DNA of 32,408 nt, from positions 1-32,408 of the forward strand of contig NZ_LNAM01000157.1 of assembly GCF_001461035.1 (NCBI RefSeq). Reading direction: 5' to 3'. Below, one piece after another: positions 14,325 to 22,863 of this stretch (its first letter is position 1; every line of letters begins with the position of its first letter). The notes beneath the pieces are model-generated. The model searched no databases, was not told where the DNA came from, and worked only from the letters and a program-made list of their open reading frames with translations. Source of the DNA: Acetivibrio ethanolgignens (GTDB taxonomy: Bacteria; Bacillota; Clostridia; Lachnospirales; Lachnospiraceae). The position numbers and the translations under genes are program-made.

Positions 14325-15725
14325 TCAGCTACATACCCTGTATTCCTTCAACTGACGAAATGCTTCGAAATTCTCTCTTCCAATGGTTCTAATATCCATA
14401 ACAACCTGATCATTTGCTGTTCTTGAAATAATTGGAATTGGGAGAGCTCTCATACGCTCCTCCAGAACAGCAGTCGAAATCTGTCCTGGCCTGAGTGTGA
14501 CTGCTTTACTTGGAATCCGCTCCAGTGGAAGGGAGCCTCCGCCGACTTGCGATTCACAGGCCTCTATCCCAATCACAGCATCCAGCTCTAATGTCTCCAG
14601 AAATAGCTTCAGCTCTTCTGCCTCCTGCTCTATTTCCACAAGGGCTTTTGTAATCATCTGAAGAACTGGAATATTTTTTACTGCCCCTTCCTCTGACAGA
14701 TACTCCTGCAGCACCACCTCTAAGGCAGCGGCAGTAAATTTATCAATTCGAAGAGCACGGGTTAACTGGTTCTTTTTCATTTTATCGATATATTTTTTCT
14801 TTCCAACAATAATTCCTGCCTGTGGCCCTCCTAAAAGCTTGTCTCCGCTGAAGCTAACCACATCTGCACCCGCACGAATTGAATCCTGCACCGTTGGCTC
14901 ATAGGTAATACCATATTGGCTTAAGTCAAGAAGCACACCACTTCCCAGGTCTTCTATCACCGGAATTCCGTGTTTCTCTGCCAGGGGTATCAGCTCATCA
15001 ATAGCGACGCTTTCCGTAAACCCAACAATCCGGTAATTACTGGTATGAACCTTCAGCAATGCCCTTGTCTGCTCTGTAATCCCCTCTTCATAATCAGAAT
15101 AATGGGTTTTATTCGTAGTTCCAATTTCCACCAGGGTAGCACCACTTTCCGCCATTACATCCGGAATTCGGAACTTCCCACCAATTTCAACGAGTTCTCC
15201 CCGGGATACAATAACCTCTCCCCCCTTACCAAGAGAGCTCAGAATGAGCATGACAGCTGCAGCATTGTTATTTACGGCCATAGCTGCCTCTGCACCCGTA
15301 ATTTTACAAAGCAGCTCTTCGAAATGGGAGTAGCGCTCTCCACGATGGCCCTCCCTCAAATTGTACTCCAAATTAGAATACCCTGTTGCAATCTCTCCAA
15401 TATGCTTCATATGCTCCTGGCTGATGGGTGCCCTTCCAAGGTTGGTATGAAGAATTGTTCCAGTTGCATTGATTACCCTTCTCATATTCGGCTGCAGCAT
15501 CTTCTCTATCCGCTCTGTAATGGAGGCTGCTAAATTTGTAATAAGGCCTCTTACTTCGCCTTCATCCTCACAGTCTCCAATAAGTCTGCGAAGCTCATCC
15601 ATTTCCATATGAGTTGCCTCTATCACAAGCTCTCTGCCAAACAATTGGATTGCTTCTTTCATTGTAGCCTCTTCCAATAGCACATCTACCTTCGGTATAC
15701 TTCGATATAACAAATTTTTATCCAT
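14325..15725 (-). CDS. selA: L-seryl-tRNA(Sec) selenium transferase SelA
   Basis: SelA (466 aa) is a PLP enzyme that converts Ser-tRNA-Sec to Sec-tRNA-Sec with selenophosphate. The PLP lysine is K296 in SFSGDKLLGGPQAG. Other family blocks are INATGTILHTNLGRAP (86-101), AVNNNAAAV (150-158) and the C-terminal GGGSLPLERIPS. The N-terminal tRNA-binding domain (1-80) is complete. It lies 14 bases after selD and 11 bases before selB in one operon. The gene ends in TGA, but the next in-frame stop comes within a few codons, so readthrough is not suggested. Confidence 0.95.
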   Translation of the reverse strand: MDKNLLYRSIPKVDVLLEEATMKEAIQLFGRELVIEATHMEMDELRRLIGDCEDEGEVRGLITNLAASITERIEKMLQPNMRRVINATGTILHTNLGRAPISQEHMKHIGEIATGYSNLEYNLREGHRGERYSHFEELLCKITGAEAAMAVNNNAAAVMLILSSLGKGGEVIVSRGELVEIGGKFRIPDVMAESGATLVEIGTTNKTHYSDYEEGITEQTRALLKVHTSNYRIVGFTESVAIDELIPLAEKHGIPVIEDLGSGVLLDLSQYGITYEPTVQDSIRAGADVVSFSGDKLLGGPQAGIIVGKKKYIDKMKKNQLTRALRIDKFTAAALEVVLQEYLSEEGAVKNIPVLQMITKALVEIEQEAEELKLFLETLELDAVIGIEACESQVGGGSLPLERIPSKAVTLRPGQISTAVLEERMRALPIPIISRTANDQVVMDIRTIGRENFEAFRQLKEYRVCS

Positions 15726-15739
15726 ATTATCATTATCTC

Positions 15740-16780
15740 CTAAAAAAGGCGAATCAGCTTATCACCCTTTTCTACTACTCTTCCAATTACAGATACTCTT
15801 GTATCCATACCCTTTTTCCGGAAATCCTCCATAATATCATCAAGATACCCGGAAGGCACACTTATCAAAAGCCCACCAGAGGTCTGTGGATCATATAAAA
15901 GGTCTATATAATGCTCTGCTACCTGAGAAAAATCAACACAGCCTTCCGAATATTCACGATTTTTATATGCGCCCATAGGAACAAGTCCCATTTGGGCATA
16001 GGAAATCGCATCCCCGATGTAGGCAATCTCTTCTGCAAAAATTTCAAAGGTCACCTCACTTGCAGAAGCCATTTCTACACAGTGGCCAAGGAGACCAAAG
16101 CCTGTAATATCTGTACATGCTGTAATCGGATAGTTCAAAGCAACCTCCCTTCCCTTTTTATTCAGGGAGCTCATTACCAGAACAGCCTCTGCAATTGCGG
16201 CCTCTGATGCCATTTGTGCTTTGATTGCAGTGTTCACAATACCGCTTCCAATTTGCTTTGTTAAAATCAGAGCATCCCCCGGCCTGCAGCCATAGTTCCT
16301 GAAAATTTTGTCTGGATGTACAAAGCCTGATACACAAAGCCCATACTTTGGTTCGTCATCCTGGATAGAATGTCCCCCTACTAATACAGCTCCTGCCTCC
16401 TTTACCTTATCTGCTCCACCAGCAAGGATGTCTCCTAAAATCTCCGGGTCAAGACAGTTAGGAAAGGCTGCAATATTCAATGCTACCTTAGGCTCTCCTC
16501 CCATGGCATATACATCACTCAATGAGTTTGCTGCTGCAATTTGTCCAAACAGATAGGGATCGTCAACAACTGGTGTGAAGAAATCAACGGTCTGAATCAT
16601 CGCAAGCTCATCTGTCACTCTGTAGATAGCGGCATCGTCTGATGTTTCAATTCCAACAATTAAGTTATCATCCTGAAACTTAGGCAGCTTACCCAAAACC
16701 TGGGCAAGGGTCTTAGGACCTATCTTTGCAGCTCACCCTGCTGTTTTCGCCATCTGTGTTAATCTTACGTCTGCTTTCAT
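15740..16780 (-). CDS. selD: Selenide, water dikinase SelD, itself a selenoprotein (Sec16)
   Basis: SelD makes selenophosphate from selenide and ATP, the selenium donor for SelA. The frame continues upstream of the obvious ORF through an in-frame TGA (complement of 16733-16735) to ATG 16780, which has AGGAGG at 8-base spacing. The added N-terminus contains VRLTQMAKTAG-U-AAKIGPK. It aligns with E. coli SelD so that Sec16 replaces the essential Cys17, and the Lys three residues later matches the essential K20. The full product is 346 aa, the normal family length, whereas starting after the TGA (16696) would remove the active site. The rest has the ATP-binding segment SDDAAIY, VDFFTPVVDD and VLVGGHSIQDDEPKYGL. 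It is the first gene of the sel operon, with a promoter at 16841-16868. Confidence 0.93.
16706..16726 (-). promoter_or_regulatory. Candidate SECIS stem-loop of selD
   Basis: Downstream of the Sec TGA on the minus strand, GGTC-CTAA-GACC forms a 4-bp stem with a 4-base loop. It is extended by AAG/CTT across a three-base bulge. It begins 6 bases after the TGA and is shorter than the prdB element, so the exact fold is uncertain. Confidence 0.45.
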
Positions 16781-16840
16781 CCCGCCAGCCTCCTTTCCTA
16801 TGATCAAAAAATCTTAGCTGCATTAGCTATTTTTTCTACT

Positions 16841-16868
16841 ATTCTATCATTATTTTAACATAAATCAA
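16841..16868 (-). promoter_or_regulatory. Promoter of the selD-selA-selB-lysR operon
   Basis: On the minus strand, TTGATT (16863-16868) and TAGAAT (16841-16846) are 16 bases apart. The -35 overlaps the stop codon of the upstream symporter gene. A small hairpin TAGCT/AGCTA (16815-16829) followed by six Ts lies in the leader and may attenuate the sel operon or terminate symporter transcripts. Confidence 0.55.
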
Positions 16869-18292
16869 CCCCAAAACTCTGTTTTCCCCTCCAGTCCTAT
16901 GCTAGCCGCTTTAAAGACAGGATTTTTTCCTTCCTTCTTCTGTCTGATATAATCATTTAAAGCCTTCAGCACCGTATTTCCCAGAATGACAATAACCGGA
17001 AGATTAATCAAAGCCATTACTCCCATCAGTACATCAGCAATATCCCAAACCAAAGCTGCCTCCAACTGTGTACCCAAAAAAATGAATACTGCTACCAGCA
17101 GCCGAAACAGATTTAAGGCTCTATTATCCAAGGTCCGGCCTGCAATATAATTTAGGCAGGCATCGCAGTAAAACAGGTTACCAAGCAGAGTTGTGAAGGC
17201 GAATAGGATCATCGCCACCGTTATAAAAACAGGACCGATATATCCAAAGCTGGCATTTAGAGCAGCCTGTACATATTTTCCTCCCGTTTCTATGTTTTCA
17301 AAGGCTACGCCAGAGCACAGACACATCATTGCAGTAGCTGTACATATCAAAATCGTATCTATAAAAACGGAAAGCATCTGAACCAGTCCCTGCTTTACCG
17401 GATGAGAAACCTCAGCTGTTGCTGCAGCATTAGGTGCCGAGCCGATTCCCGCCTCATTGGAAAACAGACCTCTTTTCACTCCCTGCACAATAGCACTTCC
17501 TGCTATACCACCAAACAGTGCCTTTACATTTAGTGCATCCTCAAAAATGCGGAGCAGGGTTGCCGGCAGCAGCTGAATATTCATACCAATGACGACAAAA
17601 GAAACCAGGATATAAAGGATACCCATAAACGGAACAATCCAGGTGGTAACCTTAACCAGACGTTTTGCCCCGCCCAGAGCACAAATAGTAAACAGCAGTG
17701 CCAGCAGTAGTCCTGCAATAACCGGGGCTATCCTAAGACCTCCTGCTACCGTTGTGTTATAAAAATCATAGACCGACAGGGTGTCTACCAGATTAAAGGC
17801 TGCCAGCATATTAAAACCAAAGCCATAGGTCGCAATCAATGCGACAGCAAAAACAATACCAAGAAATCTGTTTTTGAGCACAACCTCAATATAATAGGAG
17901 GGTCCGCCATAGCTTCCTCCCGCACTATTTCTTTTTTTGTAAATCTGAGCCAGTGTACTCTCCACAAAGGCAGAGGCACTACCAATCAAGGCAATGACCC
18001 ACATCCAGAATACAGTTCCATAACCGCCTATAGTAATAGCTCCGGCAACACCTACAATATTACCGGTACCCACACGACTTGCCGTAGAAACCATCAGTGC
18101 ATGGAAGGAAGAAACTGCTCCTTTTTCATGCGGCTTCTCCCTTACAGTACGCAATGCCTCTCCCAGCATTCGAAACTGAATAAATCCGGTGCGAAAGGTA
18201 AAATATAGCCCCACACCTATCAGCATGACGATTAGCACCTTCGAATACATCCAGTCATTTATAAAATTTACTACTTCTCTAAATTCATTCAC
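16865..18292 (-). CDS. Alanine/glycine:cation symporter (AGCS family)
   Basis: This 475-aa sodium- or proton-coupled amino-acid transporter has about ten membrane helices. Family signatures include GTGNIVGVAGAI near residue 75, GGPSYYIE and the conserved SNEAGIGSAPNAAA near residue 275. The family takes up alanine or glycine, both used in amino-acid fermentation. The start is GTG 18292 with AGGAGG at 8-base spacing; the ATG just upstream is out of frame. It has its own strong promoter and a leader hairpin (18318-18334). It lies upstream of the sel operon on the same strand, but the selD promoter makes separate transcription likely. Glycine versus alanine specificity cannot be decided. Confidence 0.9.
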   Translation of the reverse strand: MNEFREVVNFINDWMYSKVLIVMLIGVGLYFTFRTGFIQFRMLGEALRTVREKPHEKGAVSSFHALMVSTASRVGTGNIVGVAGAITIGGYGTVFWMWVIALIGSASAFVESTLAQIYKKRNSAGGSYGGPSYYIEVVLKNRFLGIVFAVALIATYGFGFNMLAAFNLVDTLSVYDFYNTTVAGGLRIAPVIAGLLLALLFTICALGGAKRLVKVTTWIVPFMGILYILVSFVVIGMNIQLLPATLLRIFEDALNVKALFGGIAGSAIVQGVKRGLFSNEAGIGSAPNAAATAEVSHPVKQGLVQMLSVFIDTILICTATAMMCLCSGVAFENIETGGKYVQAALNASFGYIGPVFITVAMILFAFTTLLGNLFYCDACLNYIAGRTLDNRALNLFRLLVAVFIFLGTQLEAALVWDIADVLMGVMALINLPVIVILGNTVLKALNDYIRQKKEGKNPVFKAASIGLEGKTEFWG

Positions 18293-18360
18293 ATCAAAAT
18301 CCTCCTGTAAAAATATCCAGCTTCTCTCAAGCTGTTTAAATTAAGGTATATTGATTTTAC

Positions 18361-18389
18361 ATTCTAGCAAAAGGCTCAAAGGATGTCAA
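18361..18389 (-). promoter_or_regulatory. Promoter of the AGCS symporter
   Basis: On the minus strand, a perfect TTGACA (18384-18389) and TAGAAT (18361-18366) are 17 bases apart. The leader then carries a 6-bp hairpin CAGCTT/AAGCTG at 18318-18334. Confidence 0.75.
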
Positions 18390-18446
18390 TATTTTACTGG
18401 TTTAATCCTTCTTTTTGTAGTAAAATAAAAGTCAGAGGTGATTTTT

Positions 18447-19178
18447 ATGAAACGAAAAACCGTACTTGTAACTGGGGCCTCCCGGGGTATCGGGAAAGCC
18501 ATTGCAATTAAATATGCAAAAAAAGGCTACAAGGTAGCGATTAACTGTCTGAAAAACGAAGAGCTTTTAAACAAAGTAAAGGCAGAAATTGAGGGCTATC
18601 AGACCTCCTGTCTGTCCTTTGTCGGTGATGTTGGTGATTATGATGTGTGTGCTGCCATGTTCCGTGAAATCAAAAAGGCCTATGGCAGTCTGGATATTCT
18701 GGTAAACAATGCCGGGATTTCCTATATTGGCCTTCTAACGGACATGGAAATCGCAGATTGGAACCGTATTGTCCAGAACAACCTGACCTCCGTTTTCAAC
18801 TGCTGCCGTCTGGCAGCTCCAGATATGATTCATGAAAAAAGAGGTAAAATTATCAATATTTCTTCTGTCTGGGGCAACGTAGGTGCCTCCTGTGAGGTTG
18901 CCTATTCCACCACCAAAGGCGGCATTAATGCCTTTACAAAGGCATTAGCCAAAGAACTGGCTCCCTCTGGTATCCAGGTCAACGCCGTTGCCTGCGGAGC
19001 CATCGACACAGAAATGAACCAGTTTCTTGCCGATGACGAGCTTCTTGCCCTGACCGAAGAAATCCCTGCCGGCCGCCTGGGCCGTGCCGAAGAGGTCGCC
19101 AACCTGGTCTATGCCCTGAACCATAAAAACGAATATCTGACCGGACAGATTATAGCCTTAGACGGAGGGTGGGTTTAA
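18447..19178 (+). CDS. Short-chain dehydrogenase/reductase, FabG-like
   Basis: This 243-aa classical SDR is NAD(P)-dependent. Cofactor motif TGASRGIG is at residues 9-16, NNAG follows in mid-protein, and the catalytic Ser (ISSVWG) and YxxxK (YSTTK) are present. The C-terminal LTGQIIALDGGW is typical of 3-oxoacyl-ACP reductases, but many SDRs of other specificity share it. The basic residue after the glycine motif suggests NADPH. The start is ATG 18447 with AGAGGTG as ribosome binding site; the GTG at 18438 is part of that site. It is a single gene, divergent from the symporter and convergent with the next gene, only five bases from its stop. Substrate unknown. Confidence 0.85.
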   Translation: MKRKTVLVTGASRGIGKAIAIKYAKKGYKVAINCLKNEELLNKVKAEIEGYQTSCLSFVGDVGDYDVCAAMFREIKKAYGSLDILVNNAGISYIGLLTDMEIADWNRIVQNNLTSVFNCCRLAAPDMIHEKRGKIINISSVWGNVGASCEVAYSTTKGGINAFTKALAKELAPSGIQVNAVACGAIDTEMNQFLADDELLALTEEIPAGRLGRAEEVANLVYALNHKNEYLTGQIIALDGGWV

Positions 19179-19183
19179 TTTCC

Positions 19184-19594
19184 TTAGGTATTGCAATACA
19201 AATACAGCAAAAGTAAAGCACCTGCAAAAAAAATACCTCCTGTAACAAACAGCACCTGATACTCCCACATGGGTTCTTCTTTTTTCTTTCTTTTTCTCTC
19301 CAAATAGGCTCCATAGCTTTCCCTCGGTTTTCCTAAAAATGGGAGCAGCTGACTTACAGCTCCTCCCATTAAATAAGAAACACCATGAAAAATCCCTTGC
19401 CTGGAAAGTATGAGAAGAAAGCCCAGCATAAGAAAAAGAAGACCAGGAACTGTAAAGGCATCGCACAATATTTTATAAATTTCCTTAGAGCTCTTAGCAT
19501 TCCATAATTCCTGTTCCCATACTATAAGCAGCAGCATAGATAAACCAATACCTGCAGCTGTCATATATCTTATCCCTTTTCCTCTCCTTTTCAT
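19184..19594 (-). CDS. DUF3899-like small membrane protein
   Basis: This 136-aa protein has three hydrophobic segments: near residues 10-27, 45-65 and the C-terminal 20 residues. A strongly basic loop (LERKRKKKEE) separates the second and third. The arrangement resembles DUF3899 proteins of Bacillota, function unknown; the match is by general pattern. ATG 19594 lies 4 bases after the oppF stop, with AAGGAG 13 bases ahead. ATG 19564 is an alternative start. It is the distal gene of the opp transcript by position. Confidence 0.55.
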   Translation of the reverse strand: MKRRGKGIRYMTAAGIGLSMLLLIVWEQELWNAKSSKEIYKILCDAFTVPGLLFLMLGFLLILSRQGIFHGVSYLMGGAVSQLLPFLGKPRESYGAYLERKRKKKEEPMWEYQVLFVTGGIFFAGALLLLYLYCNT

Positions 19595-19598
19595 GAGA

Positions 19599-20729
19599 CT
19601 AGCTTAACTCCTTTCGATAACGTTCTTCCTCCTCACGATTACAGTAAACAAAGTGCCCACTGGTAATCTCTCTCATGACCGGCTTATCCTCTGTATAGTC
19701 ATGCTCTGCCACATTATTATATAAAATTCTTTTTCTTTTCTTCTCTGTACATGGATCCGGCAACGGAATCGCCGAAAGCAGCGATCGTGTATAGGGGTGC
19801 AGAGGATGGGCGAAAAGCTCATCTGCATCTGCAAGCTCTACCAGCTTTCCAAAGTACATTACTCCAATCCTGTCAGAGAAATACTTAACGACCGAAAGAT
19901 CATGGGCTATAAACAAAATGGTAAGTCCGAGCCTGGAACGAATCTCGTTCAGCAAATTGATAATCTGTGCCTGAATGGATACATCCAATGCCGAAATAGG
20001 CTCATCTGCAATCAAAAGATCCGGCTGCATGATAATTGCCCTTGCAATTCCAATACGCTGTCTTTGCCCACCGGAAAATTCGTGAGGATAACGGCTTGCG
20101 TGATCCCTTACCAATCCTACCATCTCCAGTATTTCGTATACCTTCTCATCAATGGCTTGCTTATCCTTCATTCCTTTAATAACAAGCCCCTCAGAAATAA
20201 TTTCCTTTACCGTCATTCGAGGATTCAGAGAAGCAATGGGATCCTGAAAAATCATTTGAATATTCGTGACAAATTTATTGCCCTTCCCATCAAAGGACTC
20301 ACCCTGATCCTTCCTTGCTCTTCGTATTTCCTCTTTATTTGCAGCGATGAGCTCTTTTAATTTCCGTCTTTCCTCTGCAATGCCGGCATTATTTTCTGCC
20401 CTTTTTTCCGGCTTTTCCTTTATCTCCTGCCGAAGCAGCTTAATTCTTTCTGCTGCCTCTCTTTTTCCAGTCCTAATTGCTTCCTGATAAGATTGAATGC
20501 CTGCACAAATCCGCTTTCCCTTAAAGTAAATATTACCTGAGGTAATATCGTAAATCTTTATGATGGAGCGGCCTGTTGTCGTTTTACCACAGCCAGACTC
20601 TCCCACCAGACCAAACACTTCGCCTTCCTTTATGTCAAAGCTAACATCATCTACAGCCTTAACCGATTTAAAATACTGGCAAAGATGCTCTACCTTCAGC
20701 AATGGTGCTGCCTCCTTATGACTCTTCAC
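19599..20729 (-). CDS. oppF: Oligopeptide ABC transporter ATPase OppF with helical insert
   Basis: This second ATPase of the peptide importer is about 376 aa. Walker A is [10 protein letters not shown]-loop FQDP, signature FSGGQRQR, Walker B LLIADEP, H-loop IAHD. Between Walker A and the Q-loop lies an extra highly charged, Lys/Glu/Arg-rich helical segment of about 70 residues, absent from ordinary OppF. The start is uncertain. GTG 20729 (GGGAGG, 8-base spacing) is chosen. GTG 20738 is also in frame, and TTG 20705 has a good AAGGAGG ahead. It overlaps the end of oppD by 14 bases. The C-terminal oligopeptide/dipeptide domain retains [15 protein letters not shown] but only one of the usual cysteines. 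Confidence 0.87.
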   Translation of the reverse strand: MKSHKEAAPLLKVEHLCQYFKSVKAVDDVSFDIKEGEVFGLVGESGCGKTTTGRSIIKIYDITSGNIYFKGKRICAGIQSYQEAIRTGKREAAERIKLLRQEIKEKPEKRAENNAGIAEERRKLKELIAANKEEIRRARKDQGESFDGKGNKFVTNIQMIFQDPIASLNPRMTVKEIISEGLVIKGMKDKQAIDEKVYEILEMVGLVRDHASRYPHEFSGGQRQRIGIARAIIMQPDLLIADEPISALDVSIQAQIINLLNEIRSRLGLTILFIAHDLSVVKYFSDRIGVMYFGKLVELADADELFAHPLHPYTRSLLSAIPLPDPCTEKKRKRILYNNVAEHDYTEDKPVMREITSGHFVYCNREEEERYRKELS

Positions 20730-22860
20730 AGCTTTCACCTCCCAGTTTTTTCATTTTTTCGATGCGTCTCCTTATTATATCCGGCATTTCAACCTTCGGT
20801 GCATCAGGATGTAAAAGCCAGGTCGCTGCAAAATGGCTGTCTGTAATGCGAAACATCGGTGGCTGCATTTCAAAATCAATTTCCATAGCATATTTATTCC
20901 GTGCAGCAAATGCATCTCCCACAGGTGGATAAATCATGTTTGGTGGTGTACCCGGAATCGCATCCAGCTTTTCATCGGTATCCAGATCTGGCATAGACGA
21001 AAGAAGTGCCCAGGTATATGGATGCCGTGGGTCATAAAAGATATCCTCCACGGTTCCGTATTCCACAATTTTACCTGCATACATAACTGCAATGCTGTCT
21101 GCCATATTTGCCACAACACCAAGATCGTGGGTAATAAAAATAACAGATAAGCCTCTTTCTTCCTTTAATTTATTAATCAGCTCCAGAATCTGTGCCTGCA
21201 TGGTAACATCAAGAGCAGTTGTCGGCTCGTCGCAGATCAGAATATCCGGATTGGCAGCCAGAGCAATCGCAATGACAATTCTCTGCCGCATACCGCCTGA
21301 AAATTCAAAAGGATACTGATAGTATCTTCTTCGCGGCTCATGGATACCAACCTCCTCCATCAGCTTCAGTGCCTGCTCCTTCGCCATCGCTTTAGTTAGC
21401 TTATACACCACCTGGGAGGCCTTTTTCTTTAAATAGTCTACCACCTCAATACTTCTGGCCTCAAAATCCACGATCGGATGATCTATGTAGGCCTTATACT
21501 GCTCCTCCAAATGCGTGATAACCTGTAGGATATTTTCCTTCAGTGCCAAAAGATCTGCTGTTGTCTTTGGCACAACAATCCAATCCACAGTTTTTCCCTT
21601 ATCCAAAAGTCTCTGGCGCTTTTTTGACTGTCTTTCAAAACGCTTTTCCTCTCTTGGATTTTCCTGTACAAAATAAAAATATTGTTGAATACTGCTTTCC
21701 AGACTGGTGGAAAAGGTATAGGCAGTATTATCCTTTTTAATTTCCAGGTAATCAATGGAGGCCTCCACCTCCCTGGAGAGCTGCTTTGCATATTTCAACG
21801 CCTCTGCCTTGTTTAATTCACCCTGAAAAAACTCCTTTGCCTCTTCCAGCCGCAGCAAAAGCTTTTTCTTATTTTCCAGGGCTTTTTTATAGGAATACTC
21901 TATTCCTGTCTGCTCCAAAGCTAAAAAATCCTTCATGAAATTTTCATCCAAATAAGAGAGTGTCATTTTATTTAATTCATCCCTGGAAAATTTTCTAAAA
22001 TCCACGCCTGGATTTTTCAGCTTATAGTAGCCAATTCTAAAAAAGTCCGGCCCTGCATCCTTTGTCAGCTTCTTTAAGACCTCTTCCAGCTCCTCCAGGC
22101 TCTCCCGGAGCTCTTTATTAAGCTCGTTTTTCTTAGTCACTGCTCTTAGCTTCCCGTCTATGGCAATCAGCTGCTTTTCGTACTCTACAGGAATAAAGGT
22201 ATTTTTTATTTTTGGAAGATTTCTTAGCAGCTCTGATAAAAATCTTTTCGTATCTACCTTCTGTTTTTTACTTACCAGAAATAAAAAATCCTCCAGATCT
22301 GACAATAGCTTTTTTGATAGTGATATTACTTCGTTGTAATCCTGCTCCAGGCGATTTGCCTCAATACAAAACCGATCAAAGATATCTATCAATTCTGCAA
22401 CCTTTTCCTTCTTCTCTATCGACGCCTGTATCATATTTTCCTTTAAAATTGCCAGAATACCGTTAAATTCCTTTTTTGCCAGCCGGCGATTTGCCTTATT
22501 TTTTAAAAGCATTGCCTCTGTTATTTGTTTTCCAATCTTGACAATTGGGTTCAGCGAGGATAGAGGATCCTGAAAAATCATAGAAATCTTATCTCCCCGC
22601 AGCTTATAAAGCTCCTCCTCTGACAGCTTTAGAAGATCCTTTCCATCGTAGAGAATCTCTCCGCCCTCCACAATAGAATTTCCTGCCAGTATTCCTAAAA
22701 TTGCCTTTGATGTAACAGACTTACCAGAGCCTGATTCTCCTACGATAGCAAAGGTTTTTCCTCTTTCTAAATCAAAGGAAATATCCCGTACCGCCTTTAG
22801 CGTTCCACTGGCTGTGCGAAAGGAGACCTTTAATTTTTTTACCTCAAGAATTCTATCCAT
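20716..22860 (-). CDS. oppD: Oligopeptide ABC transporter ATPase OppD with very large insert
   Basis: This is the first ATPase of the importer, at 714 aa instead of the usual 320-350. Walker A GESGSGKS is at 41-48, Q-loop [10 protein letters not shown] at 96-105, signature FSGGMRQR at 520-527, Walker B ILICDEP at 540-546 and the H-loop His at 578. All ATPase motifs are intact. An insert of about 370 residues (roughly 120-490) interrupts the helical subdomain between Q-loop and signature. It is Lys/Glu/Leu-rich and probably coiled-coil. In the C-terminal domain, the cysteines that usually ligate an iron-sulfur cluster are replaced ([18 protein letters not shown]). ATG 22860 follows GGAGG. Stop and start overlap oppF. 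Confidence 0.88.
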   Translation of the reverse strand: MDRILEVKKLKVSFRTASGTLKAVRDISFDLERGKTFAIVGESGSGKSVTSKAILGILAGNSIVEGGEILYDGKDLLKLSEEELYKLRGDKISMIFQDPLSSLNPIVKIGKQITEAMLLKNKANRRLAKKEFNGILAILKENMIQASIEKKEKVAELIDIFDRFCIEANRLEQDYNEVISLSKKLLSDLEDFLFLVSKKQKVDTKRFLSELLRNLPKIKNTFIPVEYEKQLIAIDGKLRAVTKKNELNKELRESLEELEEVLKKLTKDAGPDFFRIGYYKLKNPGVDFRKFSRDELNKMTLSYLDENFMKDFLALEQTGIEYSYKKALENKKKLLLRLEEAKEFFQGELNKAEALKYAKQLSREVEASIDYLEIKKDNTAYTFSTSLESSIQQYFYFVQENPREEKRFERQSKKRQRLLDKGKTVDWIVVPKTTADLLALKENILQVITHLEEQYKAYIDHPIVDFEARSIEVVDYLKKKASQVVYKLTKAMAKEQALKLMEEVGIHEPRRRYYQYPFEFSGGMRQRIVIAIALAANPDILICDEPTTALDVTMQAQILELINKLKEERGLSVIFITHDLGVVANMADSIAVMYAGKIVEYGTVEDIFYDPRHPYTWALLSSMPDLDTDEKLDAIPGTPPNMIYPPVGDAFAARNKYAMEIDFEMQPPMFRITDSHFAATWLLHPDAPKVEMPDIIRRRIEKMKKLGGESCEES

Positions 22861-22863
22861 AAT

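Noticed and set aside
14301-14327. TGA at the end of selA as a further Sec codon
   Set aside because: The next in-frame stop follows within a few codons, no SECIS-like hairpin is present, and SelA is already full length.
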